Assembly: GCA_963971285.1 (NCBI GenBank) | Contig: OZ020244.1 | Location: 434,001-498,000, forward strand | Direction: 5' to 3' | Length of the DNA stretch: 64,000 nucleotides | Source of the DNA: Astropecten irregularis | Lineage: Eukaryota > Echinodermata > Asteroidea > Paxillosida > Astropectinidae | Notes under the pieces: model-generated | Told to the model about the DNA's origin: nothing | The model's input: the letters and a program-made list of their open reading frames with translations, nothing else | The model's database searches: none | In this document: piece by piece, positions 37,768-48,599 of the stretch | Layout: each line of letters starts with the position of its first letter | Numbering within the stretch: position 1 is the first letter of the stretch | Position numbers and translations under genes: made by a program

Positions 37768-38739
37768 TACTAACCTATATTTGTCTCCCCATACAAGTTG
37801 CTCTGTTCTGAGTGTTTTGTCTCTATTTTGTCTTATTTGTTTACTTAATCAGGTAAACTAAGGCTTGTAAATGGTGGTATTAATGTAACAGTCATCTCAG
37901 AAAGTACATGTGAAAGTGCCATGCTTAATGGACTTGTGATTTGTTGTTGTAAGCATGTACTAATAATTTTCATCCCAAGCTTTGTAATTTCCAATAGAAC
38001 ATTGTAGATCAATGCCTCCTTCAATGTACTTTATTACCTCCATTAATGTACAAGTGATTGTCAACAATGAACTTGTACTAATCTTTTTTCTCCCCTTGTC
38101 TTTTCCCATATTTCAATTGTGTAGGTTTATAATGTGCTTGATATTAAGCACGGGGTCTTGATTCATAGCCTACATGTAATTGACTTCTCACAAGAAGACA
38201 TCTTGACTACACATTCTTCATGTGACATTATTGCTTGGCTAGTGTTAATATCAAGCTTGGTACATTGCATAATTATAAACATATAACAAACATGTACTAA
38301 TCATTTTGAACTCCCCCATGCCTTGTCCCCGCATATTTTAAAAACATACTACTTTTGTATGTTTTTCTCAATCTTTTGACACTATTTCTTTTAAGGTATT
38401 GGTAAATGGTGCATGATTTCAGGTGATATGCATAAAGATGTTAAAATATTTATGATGTCTGTATGTACAGGTATCATTCTATTAGTAACATGTACTAATC
38501 ATTTTCTCCTCATGATGTTTTGTCCCATATTATTATTAATGATGTGCACTTTATTTTTCTGAAGGATTAACAATGGAGCTGTATGACTGATTTACAGTGC
38601 TGTTCATAAATGTATGTGAAAGTAATGGATGCTGCCTTAATTCAAAGGTGGTTTCCAGTAATGATGCATGTACTAATTCATTCATTTTCCCTTTTCCCAC
38701 AGACTTTGCCTCATACTTCCATCAGTAACATGTACTAAT
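37768..38739 (+). repeat. seven serial TACTAAY-plus-pyrimidine motifs in an intron
   Basis: ATGTACTAAC or RTGTACTAAT occurs at 37768, 37958, 38076, 38295, 38493, 38671 and 38733 (start of TACTAAY). Each is followed within 5-40 bases by pyrimidine-rich CTCC/TTTTCCC sequence, and often by an AG (CATACAAG, CATCCCAAG, GTGTAG, CCCACAG). TACTAAC is the canonical branch-point sequence. The blocks look like degenerate copies of one 3'-splice-site-bearing unit. Confidence 0.5.
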
Positions 38740-38965
38740 CAGTTTTACTCCCTTTTTTGTCCTGTATTGATCTGAACATTAACAGGCAATAGACTTCTCA
38801 TTGTAATGGAACTGACATCAATGTTATCACTGTGTAATGCCACAAGTGGTATGAGCAGGCTTGATGTTGTTTGTCCTTACAAATGAATCTGTGTATGATG
38901 GGTTTGATTGTGTTGCATTTATCTGAAGATTGTGATTGGTTTGTGTTTTTCTTCTTTTCTTTTCA

Positions 38966-39026
38966 GGTCTGTGTTAAGCATTAACCAGATATTTCTAAAA
39001 TATGAATACTAAAATGCTCATTAAAG
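38966..39026 (+). ncRNA. probable exon 3 (61 bp)
   Basis: The acceptor TTTTTCTTCTTTTCTTTTCAG and the donor TTAAAG|GTAAGC both match consensus. Short, with stops in frame. Confidence 0.5.
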
Positions 39027-39223
39027 GTAAGCCCTCTGAGCAAGGTTAGTTATGATGAAGATTATTTCACCATATGGTCTTTGAGCTGCAATTAATTTCT
39101 ATATCACTTTACATTAAAGTGCTAAATTGTCCTGAAAAGAAGGTCGTTGTAATACATCTGAATATTTAATTAATGTAACCTAGCTCTGCTAGGCAGATTT
39201 GTTCTTGTTTTTCTACATTATAG

Positions 39224-39367
39224 TGAAGAGCTTCATGTGAACTATAAAGACTAAAACCTACCTGTCCAATTAGATGGTAGATGTTGCATGTAGAATGGAC
39301 AGCTACAGAAGACATCATCATGCCTGATGCTGATGATTGATGGGCTTGCAGTTACAGGTTCCCACAG
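39224..39367 (+). ncRNA. probable exon 4, founder of the repeated exon family
   Basis: 144 bp. The acceptor GTTTTTCTACATTATAG is preceded by the hairpin CCTAGC-TCT-GCTAGG. The donor is CCCACAG|GTGAGAATT. Homologous to the tandem exons downstream (shared GATGYTGCA, ATGGACAGCTA, CATCATC). Stops in all frames. Exon 4 and the last two exons share the GTGAGAAT donor, whereas the tandem copies mostly use GTAACC. Confidence 0.5.
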
Positions 39368-39780
39368 GTGAGAATTTGTGTAGTGTAAACCCCACCTAAG
39401 CCTCTTCAATCTAGACACTCCAAGTTGGTCAGTTAATTATAGACCTACCCAACCATGATCACCGTTCCTTCTACAATTCTGATTTGGCCAGCAACCAAAC
39501 ATTTTAAACAATTCATCAGTCAGTCAACATACTTGCTAGTTTACTTTCAAGTCCCCTTTTGGCATATATAAGTGTATTCTCATGATCAAACTCCTCATAA
39601 AAATGTTGAGCTCATTTTGCCCTTTATGTAATGATCCATAATTCTCTAAATGTTGCCAGATAGTTGGAGAGTAAAGCTATTTGTACTGGCTTTCAAGGAA
39701 TGACCCAAATTCTTTGAAGATATTTTAACAATGTAACCTAGCCTTGCTAGGCTGAATTTTGTCTTGCATTTCTGTATTAG

Positions 39781-39924
39781 CTTGGCTGAACTAAAGAGGA
39801 TCAATAACTACCAGTTAATGAAAGATGTTGCATGGAGGTGAACAGCTCAATCACACCATCGCATATGATGCTGAGAAACTGGGTAAAACATATGAATCAA
39901 TAAAGCCTTATGATGTGTTGGAAG
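39781..39924 (+). ncRNA. tandem exon unit 0 (144 bp)
   Basis: Acceptor TTTCTGTATTAG, donor GAAG|GTAACCC. Same length as exon 4. The following hairpins are in a more diverged form (CTGTGC in place of CGGTGC). Confidence 0.4.
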
Positions 39925-41059
39925 GTAACCCTCTCTGTGCATAGCGCTGACTTACAGAGTGTTACATCCAACAGAGCATCTATTAGAAAATACAGATATG
40001 ATTGCCAATAGAGGGTTACGTGCCTCTTAGTGCATAGTGCTGACTTATGGGGGCACCTTCTCTGAAAAACAATAAATGCTGGACACAAAGGAACTTCATA
40101 TAGGGCATTATAATCTGCAAACCTGTAACAGTGCCTGGTGCATTGTTACTTATAAGGCAACCTCTCAGCGCATATTAGTAGCACTGATTTATTTTCAGAG
40201 GTCCTTATCTGTGGATTTTTATTAAGACGACAATTTTCTCAGAAATCATTGCCCATTATAATTTAATTTTTCATTGCCTAGCATCGGGGTCATTCTAAGA
40301 AAAATAAGTGTTAAGAAAAAATTGCACATGTTAGAATGCTAATTGAATTTAACTAATGTATCCTAGCTCTGCTAGGTCGAATTTCTCCCTGTATTCTCAC
40401 CTTTAAGTCAAGAACTTCAGGTAAGCCAGTTCCTACCAGCTGGATGAAAGATGCTGCAAGAAGATGGACAGCTAGTAAACGCTACCATCACAGATGAAAT
40501 GCTGTTGAACCGGAAGGGTCCTTACAACTGTGGAGCAGAAAAAACAGATAAGAAATTGCATATATAAGGTAACCCTCTCAGTGCATAGCGCTGACTTACA
40601 GAGGGTCGATACTTACAACAAAGTATCTAAGAAAATAGAGATAAGAATTTGCAGACAAAAGGTGTAACCCTCTCGGTGCATAGCGCTGACTTATTTTGAC
40701 ACCTTTTCTGAAGAACGATAATTGCTGGCAGTGGCCACAAAGGAACTTCATATAGGGCATTATAATCTGCAAACCTGTAACAGTGCCTGGTGCATTGTTA
40801 CTTATAAGGTAACCTCTCAGTGCATATTAGTAGCACTGATTTATTTTCAGAGGTCCTTATTTGTGGATTTTTATTAAGACGACAATTTTCTCAGAAATCA
40901 TTGCCCATTTTAATTTAATTTGTTATCGCCTAGCATCGGGGTCATTCTAAGTAAAATAAGTGTTCAGAAAAAATTGCACATGTCAGAATGCTAATTGAAT
41001 TTTACTAATGTATCCTAGCTCTGCTAGGTCGAATTTCTCCCTGTATTCTTACCTTTAAG

Positions 41060-41221
41060 TCAAGAACTTCAGGTGAACCAGTTCCTACCAGCTGGATGAA
41101 AGATGCTGCAAGAAGATGGACAGCTAGTAAACGCTACCATCACAGATGAAATGCTGTTGAACCGGAAGGGTCCTTACAACTGTGGAGCAGAAAAAAACAG
41201 ATAAGAAATTGCATATATAAG
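41060..41221 (+). ncRNA. tandem exon, representative unit 2 (162 bp)
   Basis: Acceptor CTTACCTTTAAG, donor ATATAAG|GTAACC. One frame is open for about 29 codons from the acceptor and then stops at AGATGA; the others stop sooner. Equivalent exons start at 40408, 41715, 42374, 43035, 43690, 44253, 44907 and 45562. Unit 1 (40408) alone has a better alternative donor 10 bases in, CTTCAG|GTAAGC, where the others read CTTCAGGTGAACC. Confidence 0.45.
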
Positions 41222-41224
41222 GTA

Positions 41225-41259
41225 ACCCTCTCGGTGCATAGCGCTGACTTACAGAGGGT
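41225..41259 (+). ncRNA. stem-loop motif 1 (representative, unit 2)
   Basis: Outer arms ACCCTCT (41225-41231) and AGAGGGT (41253-41259). Inner arms CGGTGC (41232-41237) and GCGCTG (41241-41246), with loop ATA. On the 5' side the two stems are continuous; on the 3' side six bases (ACTTAC) bulge out. Inner pairs include G-U wobbles. It sits on the putative donor GTAACC. Confidence 0.55.
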
Positions 41260-41309
41260 CGATCCTTACAACAAACTATCTAAGAAAATTGAGATAAGAA
41301 TTTGCAGAC

Positions 41310-41362
41310 AAAAGGTGTAACCCTCTCGGTGCATATAGCGCTGACTTATGTGGACACCTTTT
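41310..41362 (+). ncRNA. stem-loop motif 2 (representative, unit 2)
   Basis: Outer arms AAAAGGTGT (41310-41318) and ACACCTTTT (41354-41362). They enclose another CCCTCTCGGTGC...GCGCTGACTTA core like motif 1, here with a wider internal loop and an apical ATATA. Confidence 0.55.
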
Positions 41363-41431
41363 CTGAAGAACGATAATTGTTGGCAGTGGCCACAAAGGAA
41401 CTTCATATAGGGCATTATAATCTGCAAACCT

Positions 41432-41456
41432 GTAACAGTGCCTGGTGCATTGTTAC
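41432..41456 (+). ncRNA. stem-loop, 10-bp stem (representative, unit 2)
   Basis: GTAACAGTGC (41432-41441) pairs fully, with one G-U, to GCATTGTTAC (41447-41456) around a 5-base loop CTGGT or CTTGT. In unit 4 (about 42749) the arm reads GTAGCAGTGC and still pairs through a wobble. Confidence 0.6.
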
Positions 41457-41460
41457 TTAT

Positions 41461-41523
41461 AAGGTAACCTCTCAGTGCATATTAGTAGCACTGATTTATT
41501 TTCAGAGGTCCTTATCTGTGGAT
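41461..41523 (+). ncRNA. stem-loop motif 3 (representative, unit 2)
   Basis: AAGG and ACCTCT (41461-41472) pair with AGAGGT and CCTT (41514-41523). The inner stem CAGTGC/GCACTG (41473-41478, 41488-41493) has loop ATATTAGTA. The 3'-side bulge is ATTTATTTTC. It has the same architecture as motif 1 with different sequence. Present in every unit, for example 42121, 43437, 44001, 44653, 45308. Confidence 0.6.
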
Positions 41524-44500
41524 TTTTATTAAGACGACAATTTTCTCAGAAATCATTGCCCATTATAATTTAATTTCTCAGTGCCTAGCATCGGGGTCAT
41601 TCTAAGTAAAATAAGTGTTAAGAAAAAATTGCACATGTTAGAATGCTAATTGAACTTTACTGATGTATCCTAGCTCTACTAGGTCGAATTTCTCCATGTA
41701 TTCTTACCTTTAAGTCAAGAACTTCAGGTGAACCAGTTCCTACCAGCTGGATGAAAGATGCTGCAAGAAGATGGACAGATAGTAAACGCTACCATCACAG
41801 ATGAAATGCTGTTGAACCGGAAGGGTCTTAACAACTGTGGAGCAGAAAAAAACAGATAAGAAATTGCATGTATAATTGAGGTAACCCTCTCGGTGCATAG
41901 CGCTGACTTACAGAGGGTCGATCCTTACAACAAAGTATCTAAGAAAAAAAAAGAGATAAGAATTTGCAGACAAAAGGTGTAATCCTCTCGGTGCATAGCG
42001 CTGACTTATGTGGACACCTTTTCTGAAGAACGATAATTGCTGGCAGTGGCCACAAAGGAACTTCATATAGGGCATTATAATCTGCAAACCTGTAACAGTG
42101 CCTTGTGCATTGTTACTTATAAGGTAACCTCTCAGTGCATATTAGTAGCACTGATTTATTTTCAGAGGTCCTTATCTGTGGATTTTTATTAAGACGACAA
42201 TTTTCTCAGAAATCATTGCCCTTTTTAATTAAATTTTTCATCGCCTAGCATCAGGGTCATTCTAAGTAAAATAAGTGTTAAAAAAACATTGCACATGTTA
42301 GAATGCTAATTGAATTTTACTAAGTATCCTAGCTCTGCTAGGTCGAATTTCTCCCTGTTTTCTTACCTTTAAGTCAAGAACTTCAGGTGAACCAGTTCCT
42401 ACCAGCTGGATGAAAGATGCTGCAAGAAGATGGACAGCTAGTAAACGCTACCATCACAGATGAAATGCTGTTGAGCCGGAAGGGTCCTTTATTACAACTG
42501 TGGAGCAGAAAAAACAGATAAGAAATTGCAGATATAAGGTAACCCTCTCGGTGCATAGCGCTGACTTACAGAGGGTCGATCCTTACAACAAAGTATCTAA
42601 GAAAATAGAGATAAGAATTTGCAGACAAAAGGTGTAACCCTCTCGGTGCTTATAGCGCTGACTTTTGTGGACACCTTTTCTGAAGAACATTAATTGCTGC
42701 CAGTGGCCACAAAGGAACTTCATATAGGGCATTATAATCTGCAAACCTGTAGCAGTGCCTTGTGCATTGTTACTTATAAGGTAATTACCTATCAGTGCAT
42801 ATTAGTAGCACTGATTTATTTTCAGAGGTCCTTATCTGTGGATTTTTATTAAGACGACAATTTTCTCAGAAATCATTGCCCATTATAATTTAATTTTTCA
42901 TCTCCTAGCATCGGGGTCATTCTAAGAAAAATAAGTGTTAAGAAAAAATTGCACATGTTAGAATGCTAATTGAATTTTACTAATGTATCCTAGCTCTGCT
43001 AGGTTGAATTTCTCCCTGTTTTCTTACCTTTAAGTCAAGAACTTCAGGTGAACCAGTTCCTACCAGCTGGATGAAAGATGCTGCAAGAAGATGGACAGCT
43101 AGTAAACGCTACCATCACAGATGAAATGCTGTTGAACCGGAAGGGTCCTTACAACTGTGGAGCAGAAAAAAACAGATAAGAAATTGCATATATAAGGTAA
43201 CCCTCTCGGTGCATAGCGCTGACTTACAGAGGGTCGATCCTTACAACAAACTATCTAAGAAAATAGAGATAAGAATTTGCAGACAAAAGGTGTAACCCTC
43301 TGGGTGCATATAGCGCTGACTTATGTGGACACCTTTTCTGAAGAACGATAATTGCTGGCAGTGGCCACAAAGGAACTTCATATAGGGCATTATAATCTGC
43401 AAACCTGTAACAGTGCCTTGTGCATTGTTACTTATAAGGTAACCTCTCAGTGCATATTAGTAGCACTGATTTATTTTCAGAGGTCCTTATCTGTGGATTT
43501 TTAATAAGACGACAATTTTCTCAGAAATCATTGCCCATTATAATTTAATTTTTCATCGCCTAGCATCGTTGTCATTCTAAGTTAAATAAGTGTTAAGAAA
43601 AAATTGCACATGTTAGAATGCTAATTGAACTTTACTAATGTATCCTAGCTCTACTAGGTCGAATTTCTCCATGTATTCTTACCTTTAAGTCAAGAACTTC
43701 AGGTGAACCAGTTCCTACCAGCTGGATGAAAGATGCTGCAAGACGATGGACAGCTAGTAAACGCTACCATCACAGATGAAATGCTGTTGAACCGGAAGGG
43801 TCTTTACAACTGTGGAGCAGAAAAAACGGATAAGGAATTGCATGTATAATTGAGGTATGCCTCTAGGTGCATATAGCGCTGACTTATTTTGACACCTTTT
43901 CTGAAGAACGATAATTGCTGGCAGTGGCCTCAAAGGAACTTCATATAGGGCATTATAATCTGCAAACCTGTAACAGTGCCTGGTGCATTGTTACTTATAA
44001 GGTAACCTCTCAGTGCATATTAGTAGCACTGATTTATTTTCAGAGGTCCTTATCTGTGGATTTTTATTAAGACGACAATTTTCTCAGAAATCATTGCCCA
44101 TTATAATTTAATTTTTCATCGCCTAGCATCGTTGTCATTCTAAGTAAAATAAGTGTTGAGAAAAAATTGCACATGTTAGAATGCTAATTGAATTTAACTA
44201 ATGTATCTTAGCTCTGCTAGGTCGAATTTCTCCCTGTATTCTTACCTTTTAGTCAAGAACTTCAGGTGAACCAGTTCCTACCAGCTGGATGAAAGATGCT
44301 GCAAGAAGATGGACAGCTAGTAAACGCTACCATCACAGATGAAATGCTGTTGAACCGGAAGGGTCCTTACAACTGTGGAGCAGAAAAAACAGATAAGAAA
44401 TTGCATATATAAGGTAACCCTCTCGGTGCATAGCGCTGACTTACAGAGGGTCGATCCTTACAACAAAGTATCTAAGAAAATAGAGATAAGAATTTGCAGA

Positions 44501-46197
44501 CAAAAGGTGTAACCCTCTCGGTGCATAGCGCTGACTTATTTTGACACCTTTTCTGAAGAACAATAATTGCTGGCAGTGGCCACAAAGGAACTTCATATAG
44601 GGCATATTATAATTTGCAAACCTGTAACAGTGCCTTGTGCATTGTTACTTATAAGGTAACCTCTCAGTGCATATTAGTAGCACTGATTTATTTTCAGAGG
44701 TCCTTATCTGTGGATTTTTATTAAGACGACAAATTTCTCAGAAATCATTGCCCATTATAATTTAATTTTCTTTCGCCTAGCATCGGGGTCATTCTAAGAA
44801 AAATAAGTGTTAAGAAAAAATTGCACATGTTAGAATGCTAATTGAATTTTACTAATGTATCCTAGCTCTACTAGGTCGAATTTCTTCCTGTATTCTTACC
44901 TTTAAGTCAAGAACTTCAGGTGAACCAGTTCCTACCAGCTGGATGAAAGATGCTGCAAGAAGATGGACAGCTAGTAAAAGCTACCATCACAGATGAAATG
45001 CTGTTAAATCCGGAAGGGTCTTTACAACTGTGGAGCAGAAAAAAAACAGATAAGAAATTGCATATATAAGGTAACCCTCTCGGTGCATAGCGCTGACTTA
45101 CAGAGGGTCGATCCTTACAACAAAGTATCTAAGAAAATAGAGATAAGAATTTGCAGACAAAAGGTGTAACCCTCTCGGTGCATAGCACTGACTTATGAGG
45201 GCACCTTTTCTGAAGAACGATAATTGCTGGCAGTGGCCACAAAGGAACTTCATATAGGGCATTATAATCTGCAAACCTGTAACAGTGCCTTGTGCATTGT
45301 TACTTATAAGGTAACCTCTCAGTGCATATTAGTAGCACTGATTTATTTTCAGAGGTCCTTATCTGTGGATTTTTATTAAGACGACAAATTTCTCAGAAAT
45401 CATTGCCCATTATAATTTAATTTCTCAGTGCCTAGCATCGTTGTCATTCTAAGTTAAATAAGTGTTAAGAAAAAATTGCACATTTCAGAATGCTAATTGA
45501 ATTTAACTAATGTATCCTAGCTCTACTAGATCGAATTTCTCCATGTATTCTTACCTTTAAGTCAAGAACTTCAGGTGAACCAGTTCCTACCAGCTGGATG
45601 AAAGATGCTGCAAGAAGATGGACAGCTAGTAAACGCTACCATCACAGATGAAATGCTGTTGAACCGGAAGGGTCCTTACAACTGTGGAGCAGAAAAAACA
45701 GATAAGAAATTGCATATATAAGGTAACCCTCTCGGTGCATAGCGCTGACTTACAGAGGGTCGATCCTTACAACAAAGTATCTAAGAAAATAGAGATAAGA
45801 ATTTGCAGACAAAAGGTGTAACCCTTCTCGGTGCATAGCGCTGACTTATTTTGACGCCTTTTCTGAAGAACGATAATTGCTGGCAGTGGCCACAAAGGAA
45901 ATTCATATAGGGCATTATAATCTGCAAACCTGTAACAGTGCCTTGTGCATTGTTACTTATATAAGGTAACCTCTCAGTGCATATTAGTAGCACTGACTTT
46001 TATAGAGGCCCTTATCTCTGGATTATGATTTAGACTTACAATTGTTCTCAGAAGTCATTACCCTTTATAATTTAATTTCTTAGTGCCTAGCATCATGGTC
46101 ATTCTAAGAGTTAAGACTTTTTAGAATGCTAATTAAATTTTACTAATGTAACCTAGCTCTGCTATGTCGAATTTCTCCCTGTTTTCTGACCTTTTAG

Positions 46198-46334
46198 TCA
46201 AGAACTTCAGGTGAACCAGTTCCTACCAGCTGGATGAAAGATGCTGCAAGAAGATGGACAGGATAGTGAATCACATGCAGAGGAACTGAGGCAGGGAAGA
46301 TGCAAGACTCACTGATGAGCTGATATTCCCAAAG
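46198..46334 (+). ncRNA. last tandem exon (137 bp)
   Basis: Acceptor CTGACCTTTTAG. The first part is identical to the tandem exons, and the second part resembles exon 4 and the next exon (GCAAGACTCACTG, GAGCTG). Donor CCCAAAG|GTGAGAATT. The array therefore ends on a hybrid exon. Confidence 0.5.
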
Positions 46335-46770
46335 GTGAGAATTGATGAAGTTCATTTCATTACTTGTTTTTTGAAGTGGAGGGCTAGCTGGTGAATCCTA
46401 CAGTCAGTCAGCAGTTTACCATTTCAAGTACACTGAGTATGTTTACATCGTAAGGCATTGTACATTCACTTCAACAATTGTCCACTTTGCCCATATAACA
46501 CATTGCACACTTGCCACTTGCCATTTATGCACAATCTGGCATATGGCGCGTAGGCCAAGTGGCACTTTGGTAAATGGGTGAAGTGACCGACACCCTGTAG
46601 GGTACTAGACCTCATATAAAGTAGCACATACTGACCTGTAGCTCAGTGCCTATTGTATTTTGTAATTACCAGTCATGAAAGTGCAGTTAGTTGTTGATTG
46701 CATTGTCTGTGTTGTTTACTAAGAGTTGGCAAATAATTCATGTAGTCAGAACATGTATTGTACTTTGTAG

Positions 46771-46944
46771 AGAGGATGGATATCTACATGCAAGTGGATC
46801 TGATAGAAGCTGCATGGGGGATGAAGAGCAACATAAGACACTCATCACATGATACTGATCAAGGAACTAGGATTAGGATACAAGACTCACTGGTGACCCT
46901 AGCTGCTTGATGATGATGAGCTTGCCATTACTTTTATTCTGAAG
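46771..46944 (+). ncRNA. probable downstream exon (174 bp)
   Basis: Acceptor GTATTGTACTTTGTAG, donor TCTGAAG|GTGAGAATT. Shares GATGGA, CAAGACTCACTGGTGA and GATGAGCTTGCC with the preceding exon family. One ATG frame of 44 codons (46775-46909) stops before the donor, so a leader or non-coding role is likelier than coding. Confidence 0.5.
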
Positions 46945-47384
46945 GTGAGAATTATGAGAAATCCCAACAGAATTTACTGGGAATTTCTTCTGTTTGAAGT
47001 AGTTACTGAATCAGTCAGTAGAAAGCCAAGCCCAGGAGAACAATCACAGTCATGGTAACTCATTCTACCTGGAGTATTTGTGGTCAAATTACAAATGAGG
47101 AACTTATTCATACTTGGTGGCTACAATTAGATCCTGAACCAAGCGCCTCCTTACTATGGAATAAGTTCATAGCCTTTTCTTGTTTTCCTTTGTTGGCTTA
47201 TTATACTGTTGGTCTGGAAAGTCTTAAGTCAATAACATCAACACCAACAGTATCACTACACACATTATGCATGTGCAATCTCAGTGAATGTTTCTTGGTT
47301 CACCTTTCAATCACTTAGAAATGAACCAGTCAGTTTCCCTTGTGGTTATTAATGTGCAATCTTTGAAAAGTGAACAAAGAAAAA

Positions 47385-47463
47385 TTGACTGCAGTGGGAT
47401 TCGAACTGGCGACCTCCTGAATACCGTACAGGCACTAGGCTACCAACTGAGCCATCCAGCCCT
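47385..47463 (-). mobile_element. tRNA-derived SINE, copy 2 (tRNA-like part)
   Basis: Minus-strand A box TGGCTCAGTTGGTA (47441-47454) and B box GTTCGAATCCC (47397-47407) at tRNA-like spacing. Homology to 4541-4610 extends beyond both ends. An outer piece, GTTTCCCTTGTGGTT, is in the opposite orientation to AACCACAGGGAAAC in copy 1. Confidence 0.65.
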
Positions 47464-47838
47464 ATGTTGGTGGTGACCCCAATAGTCAATTATTCTTGTT
47501 AGTTGGCAGTCAGACGCCATGAAACCACGCACACACCGCCATACACCAAGGATCGTTTCAATGAAACAAGCAGCAACCTGGGAACGGTACATCTTGTTAG
47601 ATTATTCCCCCTGGGAGGGGGGGGGCAAGTTAGCAGATTTGAGCTGAAAACTGGCACTACTATCATGATTGGCAGGGGTCTGTAGATCTTATGACACCTC
47701 TTCATTGTGAATTTGACCAGAAAAATTGCCATTTGAATATTTCTTAGGTCTGGTATTGAACAGACAAAATTACTGCACCCTGCAGTGGTGGAATGTGTTT
47801 AATTGTTTTATTTCTATATGCATGAATATTTATTTCAG

Positions 47839-48057
47839 AATCCACCTGCTGTGTATGGACAAGACAACAATGGGCTCAGGACTGAGGGCTTACAGACACT
47901 CTGCAAGAAGGAATCACAGTTCATCATCCACAAGCCAACATCAATCATGAATATTTATCATGCTGTAGCTATTATTGTCTGCTCCCATGGAATCCCAAAT
48001 CTTTATAAAATATCTGAGATATTTCATGGACAAATGAATGACAATGGCTACAGCAAG
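47839..48057 (+). CDS. candidate coding exon, 73 codons, phase 0-0
   Basis: The acceptor ATGAATATTTATTTCAG and donor AGCAAG|GTAAATC bound exactly 219 bp, open in one frame with phase 0 at both ends. The translation has balanced, protein-like composition (for example FIIHKPTSIMNIYHAVAIIV and SHGIPNLYKISEIF), unlike most frames here. I do not recognise the family. The frame stays open in the next intron to 48171, so a longer last exon is possible. If real, the non-coding exons upstream could be its 5' leader. Confidence 0.4.
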
Positions 48058-48218
48058 GTAAATCATGTAGTAAAGGGGCTAATCTGTATTAAAGGTGGTT
48101 ACAAATTTGGATTTAAAACAGAAGAGTTTTGGAACATTCCTGACAGGTTAGCCCCATATGTTTTCATATAATATGTAATAGTTTTCATTTATGTGTGTAA
48201 AAGTATGATTGGCATATA

Positions 48219-48541
48219 CAGGGTGTCCCAAAAACCGCAACACTTTGCTATCACCATGTAGAAATTGAGCAAAATTTGACCTAAATTGAGTGAAAACTCA
48301 AACCCTGTTTTCATCTTTCTTTCATACACATTATGTGTGTATTGACTACTATGCGTGTTATCCTTGCAAATTTTTTTTTAAGGAGTACTCTTTCAATTGG
48401 TCATATTTTCGGCAATTTCAGCCCCTATATGCTTAAATTCTACATGGTGATAGCCAAGACATAACTGTATCACATATCTGAATATTGAAGTGATAAAGTT
48501 TAATTATAACACAGTGTTGTGTTTTTTTCTGGGACACCCTG
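48219..48541. mobile_element. Tc1/mariner-type MITE (323 bp)
   Basis: Ends CAGGGTGTCCCA and TGGGACACCCTG, flanked by TA (in fact TATA on both sides). This is the classical terminus of mariner-related short elements. A second, inner inverted pair, CTATCACCATGTAGAA/TTCTACATGGTGATAG, lies at about 48248 and 48440. No transposase. Confidence 0.85.
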
Positions 48542-48599
48542 TATATCTTGTGGAAATAGAAACAATTCTGAGGTATAATTCTAGCTACCTGTAAGTTGC

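Larger units (their letters stand above)
39731..46334 (+). repeat. tandem exon-hairpin array, eleven units of about 655 bp
   Basis: Units are aligned on the exon start after a TTTAAG, TTTTAG or ATTAG acceptor: 39781, 40408, 41060, 41715, 42374, 43035, 43690, 44253, 44907, 45562, 46198. The spacing is 627-661 bp, except 563 after a deletion near 43855. Each unit holds: hairpin CCTAGC/GCTAGG; a pyrimidine tract and acceptor; an exon of about 140-165 bp; a GTAACC donor inside a second hairpin; a third hairpin; hairpin GTAACAGTGC/GCATTGTTAC; and a fifth hairpin with arms ACCTCT/AGAGGT. Copies are well conserved but not identical, unlike the A-B-B array. No frame stays open through an exon. Confidence 0.85.

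Noticed and set aside
41467..41493. Iron-responsive element (CAGTGC present in motif 3)
   Set aside because: CAGTGC is in the stem, not in a hexaloop, and there is no C bulge 5 bp below.
39731..46130. CRISPR-like array
   Set aside because: Units of about 655 bp are similar throughout, with no short direct repeats separating unique spacers, in a eukaryotic context.
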